Source: JAVVHH01 sp032249615 | GTDB taxonomy: Bacteria; Pseudomonadota; Alphaproteobacteria; Acetobacterales; Acetobacteraceae | DNA: 64,000 nucleotides | Assembly (NCBI GenBank): GCA_032249615.1 | Contig: JAVVHH010000001.1 | Location: 1-64,000 of the forward strand | Direction of reading: 5' to 3' | Shown: positions 9,733-19,287 of the stretch, in pieces | Numbering within the stretch: the first letter of the stretch is position 1 | How the letters are laid out: every line of letters begins with the position of its first letter | The notes under the pieces: model-generated | What the model was told of the DNA's origin: nothing | The model's input: the letters and a program-made list of their open reading frames with translations, nothing else | Databases searched by the model: none | Translations under genes and position numbers: made by a program

Positions 9733-10265
9733 GCGGCGTCTTCGAGCATGCGGACGAACTCCTCCGGTGTCGGCATCGCCGCAGCGTCGAGCGTCTTGGC
9801 CGCCACGCGCGGCGCACCTTCCGTCCACCAGACGCCGGTGTCCCCGCCCGGAGCGCCCCCCGGCTCGCCTAAGCCGTCCAGGGCGGCCTGGAGCGCGGCC
9901 GGGGTTCGATCGTCCTCGAGCGCCGCACGGGCAGTGTCCTCGGCGCCGAGCAGCCAGTTCTCGTCCCGCACCGCCCGCTCACCTTGGAACACCGCCGCAA
10001 CCGTCAGCGGGAAGTAGCGCCCCGACGCGTCGACGGACGGCAGCCACAAGCCGAGCACGCCGTCCGGTCCGCACTGGCCGGCCGGCAGCAGGAAGCGCCA
10101 GACGGGGGCTTCCAGCCAGGCGTCTCGCCAAGCGTCCCCCATCTGTTCCCGGCTGAAAGCGAGGACGTTGGAAAGCCAGCGGTCCCACGCCGAGACGAAG
10201 CTCCCTGGCAGGCCGCTGCGGAGGAAGTCGCCGCGGCAGGGCAGCTTGCCGAAGAATCCCGCCAT
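9729..10265 (-). CDS. tagF: T6SS-associated protein TagF (ImpM family)
   Basis: A 178-residue cytoplasmic protein beginning M-A-G-F-F-G-K-L-P with the family-typical G-D-F-L and W-D-R-W-L motifs in the first 40 residues. TagF proteins repress T6SS assembly post-translationally, often together with the FHA protein. I chose the ATG at 10265 because it overlaps the tssM stop as TGATG; an upstream in-frame ATG at 10283 would add six residues (M-P-A-A-R-V). The tssM-tagF-phosphatase order matches the impL-impM arrangement of rhizobial imp loci. Confidence 0.88.
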   Translation of the reverse strand: MAGFFGKLPCRGDFLRSGLPGSFVSAWDRWLSNVLAFSREQMGDAWRDAWLEAPVWRFLLPAGQCGPDGVLGLWLPSVDASGRYFPLTVAAVFQGERAVRDENWLLGAEDTARAALEDDRTPAALQAALDGLGEPGGAPGGDTGVWWTEGAPRVAAKTLDAAAMPTPEEFVRMLEDAA

Positions 10266-13200
10266 CACTCGAGCCGCGGGCATGAGAAGCTCTGGAGCAG
10301 GCCGGGGCTGAACGGGTTGTTGACCGACCCGGCGCGGATTTGGAACGTCACCTGCCGGTCGGCGAGATTGTAGCCGAGCTGATACAGCTCCGCGCCGTTC
10401 TGCTGCTGCAACTTGCCCTTGCCGACCATGCGGAACAGCGCCCACGGCCCCGTCGTCTGCAGCCCGGTCGCGCCGGTGGAGAGCGGCGGGTCGAACGTCA
10501 GCCGCACGGTGCCCATGCCCTGCGGACCCGGCCAGGTCACCTGGGTCGCCCGCTCCGGGCCGTGCACGTCGCTGATCGCGATGCCGTTCAGGTCCAGCGT
10601 GACTTGCCGCGAGGTAGAGTCGGAGCTGACGGGCGTGATCTCGAACTTCACCGAAGGCGTGGCGCCGCCGGACGCAAAGAACAGGTCGCGGATCATGGCG
10701 GCCCGCTGGAATTGGTCCAGGTCGGCTTGCGAGATGGGCGGCGCCACGCCAGCCACGGTTTGCAGCTTCCAACCGCCCGCCGCCTGATCGACGAACGCGC
10801 GGAGCTGCTGGTTGTAATACGCGTCCAGCAGCCCGCCCGGCGCGAACAGCTTGCCGAAATCGTCGAGCGGGATGTCGAGCGCGGAATCCGCCTTGAACGG
10901 GTAGCGGCCCTCCACCGCTTGGCGGCACAGGGAGCCGGGGCCGCCAGGTCCGTTGAACGCGGTGGCGGCCTGCTGCTTGGCGCCGGTGCCGCGCAGGCGG
11001 TCGGCGGTGGAGGCGAGCGTTTGCAGCCAGCCGGAGACGGGCGGCGGTTGCCGGAGCGCCTCGGCGCGGAGAAGCTGCGCCGGGTCGGCGCCCGTCGCCG
11101 CGACCGCGGGCGCGGCAGCACCGGCCGGCGCCGCGGCTAGGGTCGCCAGCTGCTGCTGGAGGTCGTTCAGGAGCTTGAGGGTGATGTCGATGGGCGCACC
11201 GGGGCCCTTGCCGACATAGGCGCGCAAAGCCCGGAAACGGTCGTCGATCGCCTGACCCGGTGGCACCGCCGGCGGCGCGTTTTGGCCGAACAGCGCCGCA
11301 GGGCGGGTTGCGGCCGCAGCGGCGCCGGGAGCCGCTGCCCCGGCCGCGCCTGCAGCGGCCGGAGCGCCCGGCGCCGCGACGGGAGCGGTCAGCGTGAGCT
11401 GGTTGGCGATGGAGGTCAGCAGGTCTTTCAGCGGCGATTGCGGCGAGGAGAGCACGTAGAGGTCCTGGACTGCCGTCTGCAGGTCGCGGAGCGGCCGGAT
11501 GGCGATGTCGGACAGCATCGCGTCCCAGCGCTTGGCGTAGTCGTTGGTGTAAAGCGCCACGACGTCGGTCTCGAGGGTCTTCAGCGCCGGGTCGTCGGCC
11601 GGATCGACCGCGGCGCCCGTGCCCAGGACCCAGCTTTCCGAGACCACCTCGCGCGTCGCCGGGGCCAGGGACGGCAGCAGGATCTTGTGGAAGCCGTCGA
11701 CGGTGTAGAAGCCCGGCACGCCCTCGGTCAGCGGCTTGCCGGAGGGGCGGACGAACACCGCCGCGCCGGCCCCGCCCAGCGCATCGGCCGGCGTCCAGGG
11801 CGGGACCTGCTGGCCGGCGCCGGGGCGGATTCGGGAGTAGACGCGCTCGGCGAGGCTCACCCGGCTGAACGTGCGCCGGGCTGTCTCGACGAGTTGTCCG
11901 TCCAATTCCACGGCGGGCAGCGGGCCGGCTAGCAGAGCGGTCAGGTGCTCGTCGAGCGTCTTCCGCAAGGGCTCGCGGGTCAGGCCACCATAGGTGCTGG
12001 CCCAATCGGCGGCCATCCAGTCGCGCACCAGGCTGCGGTCGAGCGGGCCTTGGCTGCCTAGCATGAGGTAGATGCGAGTGGCTTCGTAGAGGAACTCGGG
12101 CCGGTTCATGGCGCCGCGCATCTCCGCCTCGAGCTGCCAGAGCAGCCGGGGCAGCATCACCCAGTCGAGCGCGTGCCGGTAGGTGATCTGTGACGTGGCC
12201 GCGAGCTGGGCCGTTTGCGACAGGCCCGACCAGCCGGACCGGCCGGCGGCGGCGCCGAAGGGCAAATTGCGCGCTTCGTCGAGCAACGGCAGCACGCGGG
12301 GCAGATCGCCGTCGGCCACGGGATCGAGCGGCAAGCTCGCCGCGATCTGCTGGTAGCGGGCCAGGGAAGCGCTGAGACGGTCGGTGTCGGCTTGGGCGGA
12401 GCGGTTCGCGGCCAGGATGAGGCCCATGGCCCCGAGCGTCACCAGCAGCACCGCCGCGAACGCGCCCGCCCGCATCAGCGAGCGGCGGCGCGCCAGGGCA
12501 GGCGGCTCGGAGACGAGCATCGACTCGCGGAACACGACCTCGCGTAGGAGCCGGTTGACGAAGTAACTGCGGCCTTGCGCCGGGGCGAGGCTGGCCAACC
12601 GTTGCGACGGCATGCCGAAGGCGCGCGCCATGCTGCCGGTCAGCCGGTCGATCGGTGTGCCGTATTGCGTGCCGGACAGGAGATAGAAGCCGCGCAGCAA
12701 CGGCGCCGGGTCCAAGCGCGTGCCGCCGAAAGCCGCCGAGAGGAAAGCCTCGAGCGGTTCGGCCAGGCTCGCGACCTGGGCGGGGAAGCCGGCGATCAGC
12801 TGCCGCCGGTCCGGGCTCCGCTCGGCCTGCAGACGGTCGATCACCCGCTCTTCGACCCGCTCCAGCAGACGGGCATGCGCGGCGCGGAACTCGGCGGCCG
12901 GGCCCGCGGTATCGCCGCGGCCCAAGGGGAAGCTTTCGCCCCAGACCTGCTTGCGCTTCTCCGCATCCAGGTCGGCGAAGAACTCGGTGAAACCGGCGAT
13001 CAGGTCCGCCTTGGTGAACAGCGCGTAGACCGGCAGCTGCACGCCGAGCTGCGTGTTCAGCTCCTTGATCCGCGCGCGGATGGCTACCGCGTGCGCCTCA
13101 GCTGCGGCCCGGTCGGCGACGATTTCCGGCACGCTGATCGCTACCAGCACGCCGTTCAGCGGCTGGCGCGAGCGGGTTCGTTTCAGGAGTGCCAGGAAGC

Positions 13201-13774
13201 CCTGCCAGCCCGCGCGGTCCACCGAGGCATCGCTATCCTGCGTGGTGTAGCGGCCGGCCGTGTCGATCAGAACCGCCTCGTCAGCAAACCACCAATCGCA
13301 GAGCCGGGTTCCGCCGACGCCGGCGACCGCCGCAGGCTTGCCGCCGGGTTCCGTCAGGAAGGTGAGCCCGCTGTTGACGAGCGCCGTGGTCTTGCCCGCG
13401 CCGGGCGGGCCGATGATTACATACCACGGCTGCTCGTACAAGTAGCCGCGGGTTCCGTGAGCCCGCTTGAGCATCGCGGTGGCGGCCGCGAGCTTATCGT
13501 TCAGCGCGGCCACTTCCTCGGCAGAGGCGTCCGGCCCGGCCGGCGCCGCTACCCCACCCTTGAGCGCCGCCTCGGCGCGTCGGTGGCGGCGGTCGGCCAG
13601 CCAATTCGCGACCAACCAGACCACGACCAGCAGGACCACGATGCCCAGCCGGATCGGCCACCCCTCCAGAAACGTCAGGAGAGGGCCGAGAAACCACACC
13701 AGCAGCGCCAAAAGCAGCACGCCGAGACCGGTCAGCGTCCAGCGCGAGAGAAGGACCCTTCGAAAGCCAGACAT
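10265..13774 (-). CDS. tssM: T6SS membrane-complex protein TssM (IcmF), full length
   Basis: An 1169-residue inner-membrane protein. Two N-terminal transmembrane segments (about 12-30 and 41-60) precede a cytoplasmic NTPase-like domain with Walker A G-P-P-G-A-G-K-T at 122-129. A third transmembrane segment lies near residue 435, followed by a long periplasmic region. That region includes an Ala/Pro-rich insert (about 795-825) and the C-terminal beta-rich domain that in known systems binds the lipoprotein TssJ. With TssJ and TssL it forms the trans-envelope channel. It lies 9 bases after tssL and overlaps tagF by one base. A shorter paralogue is encoded at 23862-26552. Confidence 0.95.
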   Translation of the reverse strand: MSGFRRVLLSRWTLTGLGVLLLALLVWFLGPLLTFLEGWPIRLGIVVLLVVVWLVANWLADRRHRRAEAALKGGVAAPAGPDASAEEVAALNDKLAAATAMLKRAHGTRGYLYEQPWYVIIGPPGAGKTTALVNSGLTFLTEPGGKPAAVAGVGGTRLCDWWFADEAVLIDTAGRYTTQDSDASVDRAGWQGFLALLKRTRSRQPLNGVLVAISVPEIVADRAAAEAHAVAIRARIKELNTQLGVQLPVYALFTKADLIAGFTEFFADLDAEKRKQVWGESFPLGRGDTAGPAAEFRAAHARLLERVEERVIDRLQAERSPDRRQLIAGFPAQVASLAEPLEAFLSAAFGGTRLDPAPLLRGFYLLSGTQYGTPIDRLTGSMARAFGMPSQRLASLAPAQGRSYFVNRLLREVVFRESMLVSEPPALARRRSLMRAGAFAAVLLVTLGAMGLILAANRSAQADTDRLSASLARYQQIAASLPLDPVADGDLPRVLPLLDEARNLPFGAAAGRSGWSGLSQTAQLAATSQITYRHALDWVMLPRLLWQLEAEMRGAMNRPEFLYEATRIYLMLGSQGPLDRSLVRDWMAADWASTYGGLTREPLRKTLDEHLTALLAGPLPAVELDGQLVETARRTFSRVSLAERVYSRIRPGAGQQVPPWTPADALGGAGAAVFVRPSGKPLTEGVPGFYTVDGFHKILLPSLAPATREVVSESWVLGTGAAVDPADDPALKTLETDVVALYTNDYAKRWDAMLSDIAIRPLRDLQTAVQDLYVLSSPQSPLKDLLTSIANQLTLTAPVAAPGAPAAAGAAGAAAPGAAAAATRPAALFGQNAPPAVPPGQAIDDRFRALRAYVGKGPGAPIDITLKLLNDLQQQLATLAAAPAGAAAPAVAATGADPAQLLRAEALRQPPPVSGWLQTLASTADRLRGTGAKQQAATAFNGPGGPGSLCRQAVEGRYPFKADSALDIPLDDFGKLFAPGGLLDAYYNQQLRAFVDQAAGGWKLQTVAGVAPPISQADLDQFQRAAMIRDLFFASGGATPSVKFEITPVSSDSTSRQVTLDLNGIAISDVHGPERATQVTWPGPQGMGTVRLTFDPPLSTGATGLQTTGPWALFRMVGKGKLQQQNGAELYQLGYNLADRQVTFQIRAGSVNNPFSPGLLQSFSCPRLE

Positions 13775-13783
13775 GGCGGCCTG

Positions 13784-15154
13784 CTACGATTGCCGGTGGA
13801 GGATGAGTTCGATCCGGCGGTTCTGCTCGCGCCCCTGCGCCGTCGCGTTGGAGGCTATCGGATCGGCGTCGGCCCGGCCTTCGGCCCGCAGCCGCTCCGT
13901 ACCGCCCATGACACGGGCCAACTCCGCCTCCGCCGCGGCGGCGCGTGCCGCCGAAAGTTTGAAGTTGGACGGGAACTTGACGGTTCGGATCGGCTGGTTG
14001 TCGGTATAGCCGAGCACATCCACCTGACCCTTCTCGGCCGCCAGCGCCTTGCCGATCCGATCGAACAGCGACAGGAAGTTCTCGTTCAGCGTGGCGCTGC
14101 CGGATGCGAACAGGCCGCTGTTGTGGATGCGGACGATCGGCGTCGCGTCCGTGCCCAGGACCTCGACCAATTTCTGGTCGATCTCCGGCTTGAGGAACGT
14201 GCGGAGCCGATCCACGGCCGTGGGTTCGCTGGGGGGAGGCTGACGGGGTGGCGTGACGGCGACCGCCCGGCTGATGGCCGGCATGTGGCCGGGCGGCAGC
14301 GCCATCGCGCGGGCGAACAGGTCGTCCGACGCTTCAGCCAGGGTGCGGCTGGACCAGACGAACAGGGCCGCCGTGACAGCCAGCCCCGCAACCGCGGCGA
14401 CCCACACCGGCAGCCGTGCGCGGGACGGTCGATAGGGGGCATTCTGCCCTTCCCAGCGCGGCGACAGAGCAGGCTCCGGCGCCCGCCGCTGCCGTGCGAT
14501 GACGGCGTAGGTTTCCTCCCGCAGCCGATCGATTTCCGCCACGCCCCGCTGGGACAGGCGATGGCGGCCCATGAAGCCCAGCGACAGGCAGAGATACATC
14601 AGCTCCAGCACGGGGAGCATGGTGCCGGGGTTCTGGCGCATCTGGCCCAGCACATCGAAAAAACGGTCGCCGCTGCGGACTTCCTGATGGAAGGTCGACA
14701 CCATGGAGCGAGAGGCCCACTCGCCGGTGCTGCCCCACGGCGTATTCAGCACCACGTCGTCGAGGCTGGCGCAGAGGGCGTAGTGAGCGGGGCGGAGCTG
14801 CTCCATCGGCACGCCGCCGTCGCGCGCGACCTGCTCGAACCGGCGCATCTCGGCGACGGCCCGCTCGCGCAGGCTGCCGCTGTCGGGCGCGGTGGCGGTG
14901 TTGCCGAGGCGGGCGAGGAGCTGGATGAGCGGACTTGCGGCGACGGCAAGCGGCGAGTTGCCGATCGCCAGGGCTGAGCGCGCGCCGGGCTCCTCGGGCG
15001 CGCTGGCGAAGGATGCGGCGGGCTGATCGACGAACGGGGCTGCTGCGGGCGCGGCGGCGGGCGGCCGTGCCGCCGGCCGCCGGCCGCCGGGAGCGGGGCG
15101 AATGATCGTCCGATCGCTGTCATCCGGCTCGGCGAAAGGATTGTCGCTCGCCAT
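13784..15154 (-). CDS. tssL: T6SS protein TssL with C-terminal OmpA peptidoglycan-binding domain
   Basis: An evolved TssL (IcmH/DotU) of 456 residues. An Ala/Pro-rich N-terminus (to about 60) precedes the cytoplasmic DotU domain (about 65-215), one transmembrane helix (about 250-270) and a periplasmic OmpA-like domain (about 330-455). The OmpA domain carries the peptidoglycan-binding pattern N-x2-L-S-x2-R-A, here N-F-K-L-S-A-A-R-A. Many TssL proteins lack this domain and rely on a separate TagL. Two ATGs lie in tandem; I prefer the second because GAGG is five bases upstream of it and too close to the first (15157). Confidence 0.93.
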   Translation of the reverse strand: MASDNPFAEPDDSDRTIIRPAPGGRRPAARPPAAAPAAAPFVDQPAASFASAPEEPGARSALAIGNSPLAVAASPLIQLLARLGNTATAPDSGSLRERAVAEMRRFEQVARDGGVPMEQLRPAHYALCASLDDVVLNTPWGSTGEWASRSMVSTFHQEVRSGDRFFDVLGQMRQNPGTMLPVLELMYLCLSLGFMGRHRLSQRGVAEIDRLREETYAVIARQRRAPEPALSPRWEGQNAPYRPSRARLPVWVAAVAGLAVTAALFVWSSRTLAEASDDLFARAMALPPGHMPAISRAVAVTPPRQPPPSEPTAVDRLRTFLKPEIDQKLVEVLGTDATPIVRIHNSGLFASGSATLNENFLSLFDRIGKALAAEKGQVDVLGYTDNQPIRTVKFPSNFKLSAARAAAAEAELARVMGGTERLRAEGRADADPIASNATAQGREQNRRIELILHRQS

Positions 15155-15218
15155 CATGTCCTCGATTGATCGTTACCGGACAAGGAACATTCCTCGTCAT
15201 CATCGACATCAGCGGACG

Positions 15219-16547
15219 CTACCCGCGAATTGCCCAAAGCTCCATGGTCAGATTGGGAAATTCGCCCGACACATGGATCGCGAAGCCGCCGGATGTCTGC
15301 ATCTGCTGCCAGTGCGGCGAGTTGCGGTCGAGCTCGAAGTAGCTCGCGCCCGCGTGGAACGGGATTTGCCGCGGCGCTACGGGAAGTGGCACGATCGCGA
15401 TCCCAGTCAGGGAGATGTTGACCAGCTCGCGGATCTGCTCGACCGCGCCGATCTTGACCTGGCTCGGGAACAGCCGCCGCAGCGAATCGGTCGGCACGTC
15501 CGCCCGCACGCTCAACACGAACGAGGCGGCTTGCAGAACGCCGCGGTCGGTGATCGCCCCCACGCGGACGCCGAACCGGCGCTCGACCAGCGGGATGCTG
15601 ATGGCGTTCGTTTCGAGCACCGCCGACAGCGAGCGCCGCAGATCCGCAACGACCGGGGCGAAGGAGCGCTGCAGGTCCTCATGGCGATACGCGGGGTAAG
15701 GGGCGGGCCGCTTGCTCGCCTCGGTAAAGGTCGCGAACTCGCCGGCCATTTGCACCAGTGTCGCGTAGAGCGTTTCCGGGTGCGGCGTTCCGGCGTCGGC
15801 CCAGTGGCTCAGCAGCTTTTGCCAGCGGTTGAGCGATTGCAGCAGCAGGAAGTCGGCCACGTCGGCCACGCCGCGGGCGCCGGGCGCGGTGAGCCGCCCC
15901 GCCAGGGCCTCGCCGCGCTGGTTGATCATGCCGGCCAGCTCGGTCAGCAGCCCGGCGAGCACCGGGCTCGCCGCGCAGAGGAGGACGGAGGCGATCCAAC
16001 GGTCGTCCAGCGTCACCCGTCGGTCCGACGACATCTCTACGATGCGGGCGAGCGGAATGCACAGCCAGCCCGCCCGCTCCTCGGTCTCGAGCAAGTAACG
16101 AAGCCGCAGCCGGCCGACGACCAAATCGGCCGATTGAGGGGCCGCGGAATGCGTATCGAACGCTTCGAACTGGCTCACGCCGTAGCGGGCTTCCGGTCCG
16201 CCGGCCACCGCCAGCTCCGCCGACCCGGCTTGCTGGATCGGCACCCCCAAAAAGACCAGGGTGTTGCGCGCGTTCGGCGGCACGTCGAGCGGGAGCGGGT
16301 GATCCGCCTCTCCCGGCATGGAAAACGGAGTGCCGTCCTCGAACACGCCCGTCGCGGCCGATAGAGCGAAGCGGCCGGTGGCGAGCAGGTCACGGTCGAT
16401 GGTGTAGTTGGACAAGCCCCAGCCGAACGGCTGCAGATGGGCGGTGCGGGCGCGCACCAGGTGCTCGAGACTGCGGTCCTGCTGCTGGAAGTGCTGCGCC
16501 CGGAGGAACATCCCCTCCTGCCAGGCGACCCGGTTGGTCCATGTCAT
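15219..16547 (-). CDS. tssK: T6SS baseplate protein TssK
   Basis: A 442-residue cytoplasmic protein opening with W-Q-E-G-M-F-L-R-A-Q-H-F-Q, the hallmark N-terminus of TssK. TssK trimers link the baseplate (TssEFG, VgrG) to the cytoplasmic parts of TssL and TssM. The length is normal for the family. The ATG overlaps the tssJ stop as ATGA; a 64-base gap without an obvious promoter separates it from tssL. Confidence 0.95.
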   Translation of the reverse strand: MTWTNRVAWQEGMFLRAQHFQQQDRSLEHLVRARTAHLQPFGWGLSNYTIDRDLLATGRFALSAATGVFEDGTPFSMPGEADHPLPLDVPPNARNTLVFLGVPIQQAGSAELAVAGGPEARYGVSQFEAFDTHSAAPQSADLVVGRLRLRYLLETEERAGWLCIPLARIVEMSSDRRVTLDDRWIASVLLCAASPVLAGLLTELAGMINQRGEALAGRLTAPGARGVADVADFLLLQSLNRWQKLLSHWADAGTPHPETLYATLVQMAGEFATFTEASKRPAPYPAYRHEDLQRSFAPVVADLRRSLSAVLETNAISIPLVERRFGVRVGAITDRGVLQAASFVLSVRADVPTDSLRRLFPSQVKIGAVEQIRELVNISLTGIAIVPLPVAPRQIPFHAGASYFELDRNSPHWQQMQTSGGFAIHVSGEFPNLTMELWAIRG

Positions 16548-17014
16548 GGTGCGGGGGCGGCGGGTTTCAGCGTGAGCACGATGCCGGCGGTTTTCGCTTC
16601 CAGCTTGGTCGGTCCGCTTGGTTTGACCGGCGCCTTCACGCGCCAGGTGGCGTGGTCGATGTCGCGGAATGCCGCGACCATGCCCAGCGCGGTGACGCCG
16701 GGCTTCAGCGGTTCATTGATCGAGACCGTGGCGCCCGGGGCGAGGAACACGGTTTCGCTGGCGGCCGCTTCGTCGCCCAGTGTCGCTTTCTCTTTGTCCA
16801 GCAACGCGAACACGTCGGCATTGTCGAACTTGCCGGTGCCGGTGAGCTGGTAGACGTGGATCGCGACCGAGTTCGGTTTCCCGGCCGGATCGGGGTTCTG
16901 GTCGGCGCCGCCCGAGAGCGTCAGCGCGAGGACCGCGGGCGGCGGCGGCGGCGGACCGCCGCAGCCCGCCAGCGCGAACAGAAGAAGCAGGATGGGCCGC
17001 GCGATCGGGATCAT
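16544..17014 (-). CDS. tssJ: T6SS outer-membrane lipoprotein TssJ
   Basis: A 156-residue lipoprotein with a type II signal peptide and lipobox L-A-G-C (Cys18), followed by six prolines in a row and a small beta-sandwich domain with N-S-V-A-I-H-V-Y-Q-L, typical of the family. TssJ anchors the C-terminal domain of TssM to the outer membrane. It is joined by ATGA overlaps to tagH upstream and tssK downstream, so expression is tightly coupled. Confidence 0.92.
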   Translation of the reverse strand: MIPIARPILLLLFALAGCGGPPPPPPAVLALTLSGGADQNPDPAGKPNSVAIHVYQLTGTGKFDNADVFALLDKEKATLGDEAAASETVFLAPGATVSINEPLKPGVTALGMVAAFRDIDHATWRVKAPVKPSGPTKLEAKTAGIVLTLKPAAPAP

Positions 17015-18396
17015 GGGGATCGGACCTCATTCCTGGCGATATCGTCCTGCGCCCGCTCGTATGAGCGGGCAAAACTCTTGCCGAAGACACTGTCGAAATC
17101 GTCGGCGAGGCCGGCCGTGACGGTGGCATGCAACGCCTCGAACGCATCCCAGGCGCGGGCCTTGCGCCCGAGCGGCACCGCGCCGCCGCCGGCATTCTGC
17201 TTGAGCACCGCCGGGTCGAGCCGGGCGACCAATTCGCGCACCGCCGATTGCAGCGCCGCCATGGTCGCCAGTTCGTGCAGGCGCATGTCCCGCAGCGCGT
17301 CGGCGACCGCGGCGGGGGCTGGCATGCTGGCGGGGCGGGTGCCGAGCAGGGCCGCGAGCGCATCGTTGTCGTCGGCGGAGAATTTCAGCGGATTGTTGCC
17401 GCTAGCGCTGATCATGGTGCGCTCGATGCGGAACTCGTTCTTGACCGCCGAGCGGGCGATCAGGGCCTGCCGAAGTCCGCTCACCATGGCGCGCATCGCG
17501 GCCCCCATCTGCTCCATCAAGGCTCCGGGGTCGGCGACGGAGACGCCTTCCATGCCGGCGCCCCGCAGGAAGCGCTCGAGCAGCGCGTGATCGGCAGCCG
17601 GCGGCGGGACTGGAGGGGCCGCGGGAGCCGTTGCCATGGGTGCTGCCGGCATGGGCGCCATCACTGGTTGCGGCATGGGTGCAGGCGCTGGGGTCGGCGG
17701 CGGTTCCGGGCGGCGGCTCATCGGGGCCGGCGCTGGCTGCGCAGGGAGGCCGACCGGGCTCTGCATGGGCGGCGGCTGGGTCGAGGGGCCGGGCAGCAGA
17801 TCGTCCGCCCAGTCGTCAGGCAGCAGGCTCGCGGCGACGGTTGGCGGGCGGAACGCGTCGCTGGTGGCGGGTGACGCGTCCGGCTGTGCGGGCCGCAGCC
17901 AGCTCGAATCCGGCCCCGGCGCCATCGGGTCGAAATCCGACGGCAGGCGGATGCCGGCCTCGAGCGGTGGCAATCCGTCGGCCGCGGGCGACCCCATCGG
18001 GTCGCTGCGGAACGGGTTCACGAACGGGTCGTCATAGGCTTGCGGGACGTGGGGATCGGACCACGCGCTCGTCGAGCGGGCCGCGCTCAGCCGGACTTCC
18101 AGCTCGTATTGGCCGAGCTGCAGCCGATCACCGTCGGACAGGCGGCGCTGGCCGGATGCGCCGAGGGGATCGCTTTCGCCGTTGATGAAGGTGCCGTTGG
18201 ACGACTGGTCCGCCACATGCCAAGCGCCGCCGCGGAAGGCGAGCGTGCAGTGCCGCTTGGAGAGGTGACGCTCCGGGTCGGCCAACACCCAGTCATTATC
18301 CGGCCCGCGGCCCAGGCTGATGTCGCCGCCATCGAAGCTGCGCGTCTCGGTCACTGCGCTCGGCGGGCACCGCAGGATGGAGAGGGTCAGTCGCAT
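17011..18396 (-). CDS. tagH: T6SS-associated FHA-domain protein TagH (ImpI/Fha)
   Basis: A 461-residue protein with an N-terminal forkhead-associated domain (about 22-90; motifs L-G-R-G, S-K-R-H-C and S-S-N-G-T-F-I-N-G). A Pro/Ala/Met-rich linker (about 130-270) follows, then the helical C-terminal domain specific to T6SS FHA proteins (about 275-460). FHA domains bind phosphothreonine, so this is the probable target of the phosphatase at the end of the operon. It lies 6 bases after the PAAR gene. Confidence 0.92.
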   Translation of the reverse strand: MRLTLSILRCPPSAVTETRSFDGGDISLGRGPDNDWVLADPERHLSKRHCTLAFRGGAWHVADQSSNGTFINGESDPLGASGQRRLSDGDRLQLGQYELEVRLSAARSTSAWSDPHVPQAYDDPFVNPFRSDPMGSPAADGLPPLEAGIRLPSDFDPMAPGPDSSWLRPAQPDASPATSDAFRPPTVAASLLPDDWADDLLPGPSTQPPPMQSPVGLPAQPAPAPMSRRPEPPPTPAPAPMPQPVMAPMPAAPMATAPAAPPVPPPAADHALLERFLRGAGMEGVSVADPGALMEQMGAAMRAMVSGLRQALIARSAVKNEFRIERTMISASGNNPLKFSADDNDALAALLGTRPASMPAPAAVADALRDMRLHELATMAALQSAVRELVARLDPAVLKQNAGGGAVPLGRKARAWDAFEALHATVTAGLADDFDSVFGKSFARSYERAQDDIARNEVRSP

Positions 18397-18402
18397 GGGC
18401 CT

Positions 18403-18693
18403 CTATCCAATCAGCACGGTAAAGCAGCCGAGCACGATCGTGCCGCCGTGCGCACACATGTCGCCCATCCGCGCGGCGGGCGTACCCCCGATCAACACGG
18501 TGAAGGACCCGAGAGCGATGGTGTCGGGCGGGCCGACGCACGTCGCCATGTCGCCCACACGCGCTGCGGGCAGCGAGCCGATGAGCACGGTCGGCGCTCC
18601 TGGCGGCAGGATGGGTCCGCCCACGTGCGGCACAATTCCGGTCACCATGGGGCAGACGTGCATGTCGGTGATGCGCGCGGCCGGCTGACCCAT
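18403..18693 (-). CDS. PAAR-domain spike-tip protein
   Basis: A 96-residue protein that is all PAAR domain. It begins with the usual P-A-A-R-I-T-D-M-H and contains three G-D-M/T-D-M repeats with His and Cys residues suited to binding zinc at the tip. PAAR proteins sharpen the VgrG spike. There is no fused effector domain, so this is a structural tip. It is translationally coupled (TGATG) to the preceding gene. Confidence 0.92.
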   Translation of the reverse strand: MGQPAARITDMHVCPMVTGIVPHVGGPILPPGAPTVLIGSLPAARVGDMATCVGPPDTIALGSFTVLIGGTPAARMGDMCAHGGTIVLGCFTVLIG

Positions 18694-19283
18694 CAGTTCG
18701 CCTCCGGAGCCATGCGCCCGGGCCCACCCATGCCGATATCGCGGGCACTGGCCAGGAAGCGGCGGAGCCGGTCGGCTCGGCGCTCCGGAAAATCCCGCAC
18801 CGAGGCCAGCGCAACCGCGCCGGCCACCGCGTTGGCGGCGACATGGTCCGGCGGCGCCACGGGCGCTTGGCCCACCGGGGCGAGGCTGTCACCGCTCCAG
18901 AACGCGCCCACCGCAGCCCAGGCCTCCGGGCTGTTGAAGCCGGCTTCCCCGGCATGGGCGAAGGCTGCGCGCCGCACCTCGTCGCTCTGCACCCGCACCC
19001 AGGTCTCGGCCGCTTCCAGCGCGGCGCGGTCGGCGGCGGGGAGCCCGGCCGGTGCGGTTGCGCGGGCGCACATGCACGCCCACCACACGGCTTCGCGACG
19101 CGGCAGCGCATGCGCCACCAGTCGCGTCGCCTCGACCAGCAGTTCCGCTGCGGCGAGATGATCGAGGGCGGCTTGGGTGCTCCGAATGCCCGCGATCTGC
19201 TCCGCCGCGGCGGGGGGAAGGCCCAGCCGCGGCAGCAGGGCCGCCACGTTGTCGTTGAGTTTGGTGGCGATCGATCCCGACAT
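18693..19283 (-). CDS. Small T6SS-cluster protein of unknown function, between vgrG and PAAR
   Basis: A 196-residue Ala-rich, mostly helical, soluble protein with no signal peptide or membrane segment. It has a W-W-A-C-M-C-A-R motif in the middle. It may belong to the uncharacterised DUF6931 group found between vgrG and PAAR genes, but that is from memory. Its position, 4 bases after vgrG and overlapping the PAAR start (TGATG), makes an adaptor or chaperone for spike loading the simplest guess. There is no catalytic motif that I recognise. Confidence 0.75.
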   Translation of the reverse strand: MSGSIATKLNDNVAALLPRLGLPPAAAEQIAGIRSTQAALDHLAAAELLVEATRLVAHALPRREAVWWACMCARATAPAGLPAADRAALEAAETWVRVQSDEVRRAAFAHAGEAGFNSPEAWAAVGAFWSGDSLAPVGQAPVAPPDHVAANAVAGAVALASVRDFPERRADRLRRFLASARDIGMGGPGRMAPEAN

Positions 19284-19287
19284 GGCG

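Noticed and set aside
12575..14977. Plus-strand frame of about 800 codons opposite tssM and tssL
   Set aside because: It crosses two genes on the other strand with conserved domains and has low-complexity composition.
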